NCBI GenBank assembly: GCA_026394155.1
Contig: JAPKYT010000052.1
Coordinates: forward strand, 1-38,460
Direction: 5' to 3'
Length of the DNA stretch: 38,460 bases
From: a bacterium
Lineage (GTDB): Bacteria; Electryoneota; RPQS01
In this document: piece after piece, positions 17,461-25,235 of the stretch
Layout of the letters: the number at the start of each line of letters is the position of its first letter
How positions within the stretch are numbered: position 1 is the first letter of the stretch
The notes under the pieces: model-generated
What the model was told of the DNA's origin: nothing
The model's input: the letters and a program-made list of their open reading frames with translations, nothing else
The model's database searches: none
Translations under genes and position numbers: made by a program

Positions 17461-19116
17461 ATGCAAACACAAGGCACTAAGGGGCGAGAAGGGCAAGCAC
17501 GAGGGCAAAGGCCCAATCAGCGCGGCATGGTCATGATGGTGGCCATGGTGCTGCTGGCCGGGCTGATTTTCGTGGCCGGAACGTCGGCCATTCGATCCAC
17601 CCGTCAGACCCAGGTCAGCGCGGTGGAGATGGACAACATCCGCACCTTTTACGCGGCCGAGGGAGCGGTGGAGTGGGGCGCCGGCGAACTCAAGAGCCTG
17701 CTCGGCTCTCAGTTGGATCCGACGCAAACCGATCTGAATGCGCTGCCCGCGCCGACTCTGAGCGGGTACACGATCAACGCCTACAACATCACCAAAGTGG
17801 GAACGCTCACCGCGGAGAGGATTTCCTCGGGCGAATACATCGGCCTGCAGGGGTACGTGCAGCGCTACACGGTGCAAGCGCGGGTGTCGAGCAACCGGCG
17901 CACCTCGGAAATCGTGCGCGAGATTCAGCACCAGTTTATTCCGCTCTTTCAGTTCGGTGTGTTCTATGAGAAGGATCTCGAGATCATCCCGGGGCCGAAC
18001 ATGACGTTCGCCGGTCCCATCCACACCAACGGTGATCTCTACATGGCAGCGGAGAGCCACATCTGGTGCAATTCCACCGTGACCGCCGTCGGACATTACT
18101 GGCATTACCGCAAAGACAATGCCCATCCCGACCCGCCCGGCGCGGTGGACGTGAAAAACGCGCTGGGAGCCTATCAGAATGTGTGGCGGGGATCTTATTG
18201 GCTGGACAACCGTCAAGCCACTTGGGCGACCGATGCGCTCAATCTCTGGGGCGGGACATTTCGCGATGCGGCTCACGGCCTGACGACGCTGCGGCTGCCG
18301 CTGCCGCCGGCGGCCGATCAGCACGTGGTGGTGGAACGCGGCGTTGTGGGTGACGGACCGCTGGAACGCGACGCTAAGTACTGGTACAAGGCGAGCGTGC
18401 GCTATGTGGACGGCACGCTCAAAGACAGCGCGGGCAATTCGCTGGTGCAACCGGGAGTCTATACTTACACCGCCAACAAGTTCTGGGATGACCGGCAGGA
18501 CAAGTGGGTGGACATGGTGGAGATCAACGTGGGCACCATGATCTCCGGCGGGTACACGCCGGCTAATCGCATTCTCTACATCAGTCATCGCAACGGGGAC
18601 GCGCCGGTGGTGCGCATCACCAACGCCGCGACGCTGCCCACCGGCGGTCTAACCATCGCCACCGACCTGCCGCTCTACATCAAAGGCAACTACAACTCGA
18701 CCGCCAAGAAGGGGTCGGCTCTCCTGTGTGACGCGATCACGTTGCTCTCGCCGAGCTGGTCAGACGCCGCGTCGTCGTCGTCACTGAGCAGCCGGGTGGC
18801 CAGCTCCATGATCGTCAACGCCTGCATCATGACCGGCCATGTGGGAACCATCAACGGTTCCACCTACAGTGGCGGTCTCGAGAACATCTTCCGTTTCATC
18901 GAGAACTGGGACGCCGCGACGGTGACCTATCGCGGCAGTATCATTGACCTCTGGTTCAGCCAGTTCGCCACGGCTCCTTGGAGTTATGGCGCCTATTACA
19001 CGGCGCCGACGCGAAACTGGGCATTCGACACCGATCTACTTTCGCCGGCCAACTGGCCTCCGGGCACGCCGCGCGTGCAGACTGTGCAACGCGGCAAGTG
19101 GCGGCAAATCAGTTGA
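17461..19116 (+). CDS. PilX-like minor pilin with large C-terminal domain
   Basis: A 551-residue protein with an N-terminal PilX-type signature: NQRG|MVMMVAMVLLAGLIFVAG then SAIRSTRQ. Mature position 5 is Val rather than Glu, as in tip pilins of the GspK type. The tail is far longer than a PilX. Around residues 175-205 it has GPNMTFAGPIHTNGDLYM, a pattern found in large pilus-linked proteins with parallel-beta or polymer-type folds. Aromatic-rich segments and a C-terminal stretch ending near GKWRQIS follow. Being last of the three minor pilins and the largest, it is the best candidate for the tip adhesin or tip-capping pilin. That role is inferred. Confidence 0.82.
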   Translation: MQTQGTKGREGQARGQRPNQRGMVMMVAMVLLAGLIFVAGTSAIRSTRQTQVSAVEMDNIRTFYAAEGAVEWGAGELKSLLGSQLDPTQTDLNALPAPTLSGYTINAYNITKVGTLTAERISSGEYIGLQGYVQRYTVQARVSSNRRTSEIVREIQHQFIPLFQFGVFYEKDLEIIPGPNMTFAGPIHTNGDLYMAAESHIWCNSTVTAVGHYWHYRKDNAHPDPPGAVDVKNALGAYQNVWRGSYWLDNRQATWATDALNLWGGTFRDAAHGLTTLRLPLPPAADQHVVVERGVVGDGPLERDAKYWYKASVRYVDGTLKDSAGNSLVQPGVYTYTANKFWDDRQDKWVDMVEINVGTMISGGYTPANRILYISHRNGDAPVVRITNAATLPTGGLTIATDLPLYIKGNYNSTAKKGSALLCDAITLLSPSWSDAASSSSLSSRVASSMIVNACIMTGHVGTINGSTYSGGLENIFRFIENWDAATVTYRGSIIDLWFSQFATAPWSYGAYYTAPTRNWAFDTDLLSPANWPPGTPRVQTVQRGKWRQIS

Positions 19117-19124
19117 GGGCAAGC

Positions 19125-20321
19125 ATGAACAGTCTCTTCGGCGACAAGCGGGACCCCGAGCTGCAGGCTCGCGATGCCATCCGCCGCAAGAAGTGGAGCC
19201 GGGCGATCGCCTATTATGAGCAGAGGCTGCGGGAAAACGAACGCGACTTCGCTCTCTGGAATCTGCTCGGCGATCTCCACATGAGTAACCGCGCGCGCGC
19301 TCGGGCGGCGGAAGCCTGGCGGCGGGCACTGGAGGGCTTCGCGCTGGAGGGTCTGCACGAAAACGTGCTCGGGGTTGCGCGCAAGATTCTGCGGCGAGCG
19401 CCCGAAGAAGAGGACGTCCATCTGGTCATGGCCGAGGCCTGTCTGGGCCTTGAATACCATGCCGACTGTTTGGCGTCACTGCGCACCTATCTCAAGTTGG
19501 CCAAGCATCGTTCGGAGGCCGATCTCCGTTCGCTTTTCAAGAAAATTCCGGAGAGCGGCATGCGCCACGCGCACCTGCTTGAGGAATTGCGCGCCATCTA
19601 CAAGGAATCGGGCATCGAGGACATCGAGCTCGAACGCCGCATCGCGGAGTTCGTGGAAGCCGGGCTGAAGGCGGCTGGCGAGGTATGCGTCCCCTCCGCC
19701 AACGTCGCCGAGCTTGAGCCGACCGAAACTCCGGCCGCAGCCTCGGTGTCTCCCGACGAACCGGCCACTCAGGACGGCCTGCTCATTCTCGAGGGACTCG
19801 AATCGTTCGGCGAGGACAACGCCGCCGATTACGTTTACCGGCGCCCGTCCGATCCTGCGCGCGCCGAATCCGGCGAGCCTTCGGAGGCGGCCGACATGGC
19901 CGGAGCCGCCGATCGCGGCGACATTCCCACGGGAGAAGGCCGCGACCACTACGACTTAGGGATGGTCTATCGCGAGATGAAATTGTGGGACGCGGCCGTG
20001 GCCGAATTCGAGCAGGCGCGCCGCGACCCGTCCCTGCGAGCCCGGGCCACGCTGGCGCTGGCCGACTGTTTGCAGGAGTCGCACGACCTGCAGGGCGCGC
20101 TGGCGCTGCTGGAAAGCGAACAGCAGAGCGCCGATTCGTCGCCGCAGGACAAACTGAGCGTGCGCCATCAACTGGGCATCGTTCACGAGCTCTTGGGCAA
20201 CCTCGAGGATGCGCTGCAGCATTTTGAAGCCGTGCGCGAGGTCAATCCCGGTCACGCGGACGTCGAGATGCGTATTTCAGCTCTGCGCACTCGCCTTGCG
20301 GCCGGACCGTCCGACTCGTAG
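19125..20321 (+). CDS. Tetratricopeptide-repeat protein
   Basis: A soluble protein of 398 residues with no signal peptide. I chose ATG 19125, 8 bases after the upstream stop and preceded by GAGGG, rather than an upstream start that overlaps the PilX-like gene by about 140 bases. TPR-type helical pairs cover about residues 10-170 (RDAIRRKKWSRAIAYYEQRL, WNLLGDLHM, ARAAEAWRRAL) and about 265-390 (DLGMVYREMKLWDAAVAEFEQA, HQLGIVHELLGNLEDALQHFEAV). They are joined by a low-complexity, acidic, Pro/Ala/Glu-rich linker. TPR proteins act as assembly scaffolds. The gene sits between tip pilins and a PilT paralogue, so a cytoplasmic scaffold for pilus machinery is plausible, but its partner is unknown. 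Confidence 0.85.
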   Translation: MNSLFGDKRDPELQARDAIRRKKWSRAIAYYEQRLRENERDFALWNLLGDLHMSNRARARAAEAWRRALEGFALEGLHENVLGVARKILRRAPEEEDVHLVMAEACLGLEYHADCLASLRTYLKLAKHRSEADLRSLFKKIPESGMRHAHLLEELRAIYKESGIEDIELERRIAEFVEAGLKAAGEVCVPSANVAELEPTETPAAASVSPDEPATQDGLLILEGLESFGEDNAADYVYRRPSDPARAESGEPSEAADMAGAADRGDIPTGEGRDHYDLGMVYREMKLWDAAVAEFEQARRDPSLRARATLALADCLQESHDLQGALALLESEQQSADSSPQDKLSVRHQLGIVHELLGNLEDALQHFEAVREVNPGHADVEMRISALRTRLAAGPSDS

Positions 20322-20386
20322 CGCGGTCATGCGCAGGCGGCGGGAGAGCCAGAGGCACATGCGGATTTGAAGGGCATGAGGAGGTT

Positions 20387-21505
20387 ATGGATCTTCGCGG
20401 ACTGATGGAGCTTCTATTTGTGAAGAAGGCGTCCGATCTTCATCTTCGGGTCGGCGCCTTGCCGGTGTTGCGCATCAACGGCGAGCTGTTCGCCACGCGG
20501 CCGGAGAAAATCACGCTGGAAGAGATGGAGACCTTCCTCAAGGAGGTGCTCACACCGGCGCAATGGGAAGCGCTCCATCGGGATCGCGAACTCGATCTGG
20601 CCATCGCCGTGCCGGGGCACGGCCGCACGCGCGTCAACGTCTATTTCCAGAAGGGCACGCCCGGCCTGGCCATTCGCGCCATCAAGACGCAGATTCCCAC
20701 GTTTTCGGAGCTCATGCTGCCGCCGGTGCTGGAGAAGATCTCCAACTTCCGTCGCGGACTGGTGCTGCTGACCGGTGCGACCGGATCCGGCAAATCCACC
20801 ACGCTGGCGGCGATGATCGAATATGTGAACACCCACCGGAGTTGCAACATCCTCACCATCGAGGATCCGGTGGAGTATCTGTTCAGCAACAAGAAATCGC
20901 TCATCGCGCAGCGCGAAGTGATGATAGACACCAACTCGTTCTACACCGCGCTCGCTCACGCCCTGCGCGAGGATCCCGACATCATCATGGTGGGCGAGAT
21001 CCGCGATCCCGATACGGTCAAAGTCGCGTTGCAGGCGGCCGAGACCGGCCACCTCGTGCTGACCACCCTCCACACCTTGAACGCGGTGGAGGCCATCAAC
21101 CGCATCATCACGCTGTTCCCGCTCAACGAGCAAATCCAGGTTCGCTCGATTCTGGCGGGCACCGTGCAAGCGATCGTCTCTCAGCGGCTGGTGGCGCGAT
21201 CCGACAAGCTGGGACGAGTCCCGCTGGTGGAAGTCATGGTGAGCACCGCGGCCATCCGCGAGTGCATTGCCGATCCCGACAAGATGCACTTGCTGCACGG
21301 ACTGTTAGAGGACGACCGCGGCACGTACGGCATGCAAACCTTCGATCAGTCCATTCTGGGCATTCTGGACCAGGACCTCATAACGTATGAAACGGCCATG
21401 GAGAACGCCACCAATCCGCATGACGTAGAGATGGCCGTCCACGGAATCAACTCGTCGGCCTCACGGTTGACGACGGGCATCAAGGAAAGCGCTGCCGCTT
21501 CGTAG
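20387..21505 (+). CDS. pilT: Second PilT-family ATPase (PilU-like)
   Basis: A 372-residue PilT homologue with Walker A GATGSGKST near residue 130, Asp box LTIEDPVEY, Walker B DPDIIMVGEIRD and His box TGHLVLTTLHTLN. There is no zinc tetracysteine site. The PilT element AIRxLIRE is degenerate (AIRECIADPDKMHLLHGLLE) compared with AIRALIREN in the PilT at 1826. This is closer to PilU-like auxiliary motors. It differs enough from the first copy to be an old paralogue, not a recent duplicate. GAGGAGGT lies just upstream of the ATG. It is followed by the DUF4388/Roadblock gene, which suggests a separately controlled retraction or accessory motor. Confidence 0.93.
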   Translation: MDLRGLMELLFVKKASDLHLRVGALPVLRINGELFATRPEKITLEEMETFLKEVLTPAQWEALHRDRELDLAIAVPGHGRTRVNVYFQKGTPGLAIRAIKTQIPTFSELMLPPVLEKISNFRRGLVLLTGATGSGKSTTLAAMIEYVNTHRSCNILTIEDPVEYLFSNKKSLIAQREVMIDTNSFYTALAHALREDPDIIMVGEIRDPDTVKVALQAAETGHLVLTTLHTLNAVEAINRIITLFPLNEQIQVRSILAGTVQAIVSQRLVARSDKLGRVPLVEVMVSTAAIRECIADPDKMHLLHGLLEDDRGTYGMQTFDQSILGILDQDLITYETAMENATNPHDVEMAVHGINSSASRLTTGIKESAAAS

Positions 21506-21549
21506 AGGGCGCGGCGAAGCCGGAGGGCAAGCCGGCAGCATAGGGAACT

Positions 21550-22254
21550 ATGGGCAAGGAACGGGCAGACATGGGCCGCCTCGACCGGCGCGGGTCGCTG
21601 CCGCTGGTGGAGTCAGCACATCATCACGAGTGGAGCGGCGTCATCCGCCTGCGCAACGGGCGCATGGTGGGTGCGGTCTGGATGGTCAAGGGCCACCTCG
21701 TGCATGCCGTCATGCTGCAGGACGGCGCGCAAATCGAAGGTGTCTCAGCGCTGGAGAGCATCTCGGCATGGCGCGAAGGAACCTACTTCCTCGATCCGAA
21801 CGCTCTTCCGCCGGCCCGCACGATTCGTCTGGGAATGGCGGACGTTCTGTCGGCGCTTCGCCGGTCCGCCGAAGGGGAGCGACGCGAATCCGCGCCCTCG
21901 GCGCGAGGACTCAGCGAAGTGCTTCAGGCTCTGCGCGAACGGGTGCCGGGTTTGGAATCGCTCAGCCTCAGCCGCGGCATAACTGTGGAAGCTACAACTA
22001 CCGCTGACGCTGCCGAACGGGAATGGGTGAACGGTCAAATCCGGCGATACTGCGACGAGGACGAGTCTATGCCCGAAAGGCTCTTTGTGCAAGACGGAGA
22101 TCACGCCTTGCTGATCGTGAAGAAGGGCCGCTTGGCGGCAGTGCTGTCGGCCCGCGGCGCCACCGCCCCCGAGGCGCTGCTGTGGGCGGGTGAAGAGGCG
22201 CAGAAAGAAGTGTTGGACCGATCCGATGAGGTATCCGTGGCAGGGAATTCCTGA
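21550..22254 (+). CDS. DUF4388-Roadblock/LC7-like protein
   Basis: A 234-residue cytoplasmic protein with two parts. Residues of about 25-80 match the DUF4388 (PATAN) pattern: SGVIRLRNGRMVGAVWMVKG HLVHAV, then an E-rich loop and AWREGTYFLDP. After about residue 118 the pattern VLQALRERVPGLESLSLSRG ... LFVQDGDHALLIVKKGRLAAVL is that of a Roadblock/LC7 domain, the fold of MglB-type GTPase regulators and other bacterial signalling scaffolds. A second in-frame ATG lies at 21571. Its stop overlaps the start of the next gene by one base, so translation is coupled. The domain names are by pattern and the second is less sure. It could link the second PilT to a small-GTPase or phosphorelay input. Confidence 0.7.
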   Translation: MGKERADMGRLDRRGSLPLVESAHHHEWSGVIRLRNGRMVGAVWMVKGHLVHAVMLQDGAQIEGVSALESISAWREGTYFLDPNALPPARTIRLGMADVLSALRRSAEGERRESAPSARGLSEVLQALRERVPGLESLSLSRGITVEATTTADAAEREWVNGQIRRYCDEDESMPERLFVQDGDHALLIVKKGRLAAVLSARGATAPEALLWAGEEAQKEVLDRSDEVSVAGNS

Positions 22255-23642
22255 TGGCGTCTGAAGCGAAACCCCGCACGCTGGCCGACGTGCTGCGTGA
22301 AAAGCAGATCGTCCGCGACGATCAGCTGGAGGAAGCGCTGCGCTACCGCGCGGATCGGGGAGTCACCCTCGATCAGGCGCTGGTGGAACTCGCCATTCTC
22401 TCCGAGGATGACCTGCGCGCCGTCTACGCCGACGCCTTTCAGGTGCGGTCGCTGAAGCTCGAAGACGTGGAGATTGACCGCGAGGCCGTCTGTCATGTGC
22501 CGGCGGCGGTGGCGCGCGAACATCACCTCATTCCCGTCCGGCGGAGCGGCAACACTCTGGCCGTGGCCATGGCCGATCCGGCCGACGCGGAAGCTCTCGC
22601 GGCCGTGCGTCGCGTCACCGACTTCGACGTTATTCCCTTCGCCGCTCGCTATGACGCCATCGAACACGCCGTGTTTCTTCACTACGGGGAGACGACAAAC
22701 GGAGCAGAGGACGGTGACCACCGAACCGCCGCGCATCTGCCCACGGGCAGGCTGATTGACGACGACCGGGTGGGACACGTGGGCCGCAGCCTTCCGCTTC
22801 ATCGCGACCGGACGTTCGAGACCTTCGTGGAGGACACGGCCAACCAGTTTCCGTTCAGCGTGGCGAAGGCGATCTCGGAATTGCAGCCCGAGGACGGCTA
22901 CAATCCCTTCCATTGCTGGGGCGGGGAAGGCTGCGGCAAGACGCACCTGCTGAACGCGGTGGCGAGCGCGGTCATGAGTCGCGCGCCGTTGAAGCGCGTC
23001 ATCCTCACCACCGGCGAACGCTTCGTGGACAATCTCTTCGAGTGCGTGCGCGACCGCAAACTGAACTTCTTTCGCTATCTCTATCGCGAAGCGGATCTGC
23101 TGTTGGTGGACAAGGCGGAGGCTCTGCTGACCCGCGACTGGGCGCAGCGCGAACTGGTGGAAACGATTGCTCACATGCAGCGCAAGCGGCGGTTTGTAAT
23201 TCTCGCCGCCCGCGGCAGCCTCGCGCTCGAATCACGCACTCTGCCCGAGCTGCGAATCGCGCTGGAATCCGGGGTGATCGCCGGCTTCTCGGAGTACTCG
23301 TCTTCGGCCAAGCAGGAGATTCTCCGCCGGCATGCCGGCGCGGTGGACCTCCGGCCGGAAGTTCTGAAACTGCTAGCGGATCGCAGCGGAAGCGTGCGGG
23401 ATCTCATCGGCCTCGTGCAGCAAGTGGTGGTCATGTCCGTGCTCGGCGAGCGGGAGGTCACGGAACACATGGCGCAAGAGCTGATCGAAGTCTGCGGCAT
23501 CGCCCGCGACGAGGATTCGCGGCGGCGGGCGCGCGAACTGTCCGCGCAAGTATCGAATGCGAATCCGGCACGAATGACAGACGCCGCTTCCATTGGGGAC
23601 GAACGGCGCACGGGCGTGCCGCGCAACGACGCCGAAAGGTGA
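22254..23642 (+). CDS. MshEN-DnaA-like AAA+ ATPase fusion
   Basis: A 462-residue two-domain protein. Residues 1-145 are an MshEN domain as found at the N-terminus of PilB/GspE (LADVLREKQIVRDDQLEEAL, then LAVAMADPADAEALAAVRR). The RLG motifs for c-di-GMP are degenerate (TLA and TLD). Residues of about 178-380 resemble the DnaA AAA+ domain: RTFETFVEDTANQF, YNPFHCWGGEGCGKTHLL (Walker A Lys229) and ADLLLVDKAEALL. In this Walker B, Asp286 is kept but the second acidic residue is Lys287. DnaA domain IV for DNA binding is absent. The arginine-finger position of DnaA (SRFEWG) appears as ALESG. The start overlaps the upstream stop. Role is unknown; an ATP-binding regulator of the pilus, or a pseudo-AAA+ switch, is inferred from domains and location. 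Confidence 0.8.
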   Translation: MASEAKPRTLADVLREKQIVRDDQLEEALRYRADRGVTLDQALVELAILSEDDLRAVYADAFQVRSLKLEDVEIDREAVCHVPAAVAREHHLIPVRRSGNTLAVAMADPADAEALAAVRRVTDFDVIPFAARYDAIEHAVFLHYGETTNGAEDGDHRTAAHLPTGRLIDDDRVGHVGRSLPLHRDRTFETFVEDTANQFPFSVAKAISELQPEDGYNPFHCWGGEGCGKTHLLNAVASAVMSRAPLKRVILTTGERFVDNLFECVRDRKLNFFRYLYREADLLLVDKAEALLTRDWAQRELVETIAHMQRKRRFVILAARGSLALESRTLPELRIALESGVIAGFSEYSSSAKQEILRRHAGAVDLRPEVLKLLADRSGSVRDLIGLVQQVVVMSVLGEREVTEHMAQELIEVCGIARDEDSRRRARELSAQVSNANPARMTDAASIGDERRTGVPRNDAER

Positions 23643-23662
23643 CAACCGGAGACCATCGAAGG

Positions 23663-24052
23663 ATGAGCGCGCATCGAGTGCTGGTGATTGACGATGACCC
23701 GCGTTACCTGGACCTCCTGCAATTCACGCTCGAGGCGGAGGGTTTCGAGGTCTGCCTCGCGCAGAGCGCCGCGGAGGGAATGAATCAGGCGGTTGCCGGC
23801 CGTCCCGACGTCATTGTGACCGATGTGGCGATGCCCGACATGGACGGCTACGTGCTGGCGGCGGGGCTGAAAGCGGATGCGCGAACCGCGGAGATTCCGC
23901 TGATTTTCGTGACCGCCCGCGGTCTGGAAGCGGACCGCTGGACGGGCCAAAGCATGGGAGCGGTGGAGTATCTGACCAAGCCGTTTTCCATCGCGGAACT
24001 GGTGCAAAGGATACGGAACATTTGTCGCGCACATTCGGAGAAGAGAACATGA
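23663..24052 (+). CDS. Single-domain response regulator
   Basis: A CheY-like receiver of 129 residues with no output domain. The acidic pocket Asp10-Asp12 (VIDDD), phospho-acceptor Asp54 (IVTDVAMPDMDG), a threonine in VTARG and the conserved Lys-Pro in LTKPF are all present. I chose ATG 23663, 20 bases after the AAA+ fusion, rather than an upstream in-frame start buried in that gene. The last four bases overlap the start of the histidine kinase (ATGA), so the two are translated together. A diffusible receiver may regulate the pilus motor, as PilG/PilH do in other systems. Which target it binds is not visible. Confidence 0.93.
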   Translation: MSAHRVLVIDDDPRYLDLLQFTLEAEGFEVCLAQSAAEGMNQAVAGRPDVIVTDVAMPDMDGYVLAAGLKADARTAEIPLIFVTARGLEADRWTGQSMGAVEYLTKPFSIAELVQRIRNICRAHSEKRT

Positions 24053-25224
24053 TGGACCCGGATGCGGCCGGCGCCGACGCCGGCCAAGCAAGCGATCTGG
24101 GGCTGTGCCGGCAGGTCATCGAGACCACGCCGGACATCGTGTACATACTGAATCCTGAGGGCGTCATTGTCGAAGCCAACCCGCCGCTTTGCCGGCTGCT
24201 GCGCCGGTCGCGCGAGAAGCTTTTGGGAGACAAGGTCAGCGCTCATCTCGACCGCGACTACGTGGCCATGACCGACCGTGTGCTCAAGGAAATCGTGGAG
24301 CGGCGCCTGCCGCAGCGCTCAACCCGCACCTTTCAGGTGCAGGGTTCGGAAGCGCAGACCTACGAGGTCATGGAAAGTCCGCTGGTGCGTGACGGACGTG
24401 TGTGGGCCATCGCCGGGATCGGCCGCGAGATTACGCAGGAAGTGGTGCTCGAGCGCAAGCTGTGGGATACCCGTGAGAGCCGCCAGTGGACGGTGGACTT
24501 CGCGCTGCGCACCGCGCTCGGTCTGGTGAGAGGCTACATTTACACATTGTGTCAAGGCGGCCTCGCCGACGAGGAACGCCGCACGCGATACGTCAAGGTA
24601 ATCGAGGAAGAAATTGATCACATTTCAAAGATCATTGAAGACATGCTGGATATCCGGCGCTTCGAAGGCGGGGACCTGTCATTGTCCGGCGACGTGGTGG
24701 GCGTGGGCGACTGCATCGCGCATGTGATGCTGCAGTTTGCGGACGAGGCGCAAGGCCGCGATATTGAACTGGAGGCGGACGTAAACCGCGACATGAATCC
24801 CCTCTGCGTGCCGCGCGAAGCGCTGCTGCGCATCCTCCACAACCTCGTGCAGAACGCGATTCATTACACACTTCACCGCGGCCGGGTGGTGGTCGAAGCG
24901 CGCGACCACGAGAGCTACGTCGAGATTCACGTCCGGGACAACGGCGTGGGCATTCCCGAAGACGAAATCCCCTACATCTTCGAAAAATACTATCGGGGCA
25001 AGAGCAACTCCACCTCACCCACCCAAGGCACCGGCCTCGGATTGGCGGTGACGCGCACGCTGGTCGAGGCTTTGGGCGGCAAGGTATGGGTGAACAGCCG
25101 CGTCGGCGCGGGATGCGATTTCGGCGTGGTCATTCCCCGTCAACCGTTCGGCTTCAACGAATCCGGCGAACCAGAATTATGGAAGCTGTCGTCGGCAACG
25201 TCCGACTCAGCCACTATCGTATGA
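24049..25224 (+). CDS. PAS-histidine kinase lacking the phospho-acceptor histidine
   Basis: A 391-residue soluble sensor kinase. Start ATG 24049 overlaps the response regulator by four bases, and AGAAGAG precedes it. A PAS domain covers about 20-140 (CRQVIETTPDIVYILNPEGV). The DHp helix is altered: where HELRTPL is expected the frame reads VDFALRTALG, with Phe151 at the place of the His and Ala at the place of Glu. The ATP-binding domain is intact, with N box LVQNAIHYT, G1 box VRDNGVGIP, F box IFEKYYRGK and G2 box TGLGLAVTR. So it should bind ATP but not autophosphorylate by the usual route. It is paired with the response regulator, and may instead phosphorylate another DHp domain (for example PilS) or act as a pseudokinase. 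Confidence 0.93.
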   Translation: MMDPDAAGADAGQASDLGLCRQVIETTPDIVYILNPEGVIVEANPPLCRLLRRSREKLLGDKVSAHLDRDYVAMTDRVLKEIVERRLPQRSTRTFQVQGSEAQTYEVMESPLVRDGRVWAIAGIGREITQEVVLERKLWDTRESRQWTVDFALRTALGLVRGYIYTLCQGGLADEERRTRYVKVIEEEIDHISKIIEDMLDIRRFEGGDLSLSGDVVGVGDCIAHVMLQFADEAQGRDIELEADVNRDMNPLCVPREALLRILHNLVQNAIHYTLHRGRVVVEARDHESYVEIHVRDNGVGIPEDEIPYIFEKYYRGKSNSTSPTQGTGLGLAVTRTLVEALGGKVWVNSRVGAGCDFGVVIPRQPFGFNESGEPELWKLSSATSDSATIV

Positions 25225-25235
25225 GGGCGCAAGCA

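Noticed and set aside
22913-23662. An upstream in-frame extension of the response regulator
   Set aside because: It overlaps the AAA+ fusion out of frame and has no receiver-like sequence before ATG 23663, which has its own start context.
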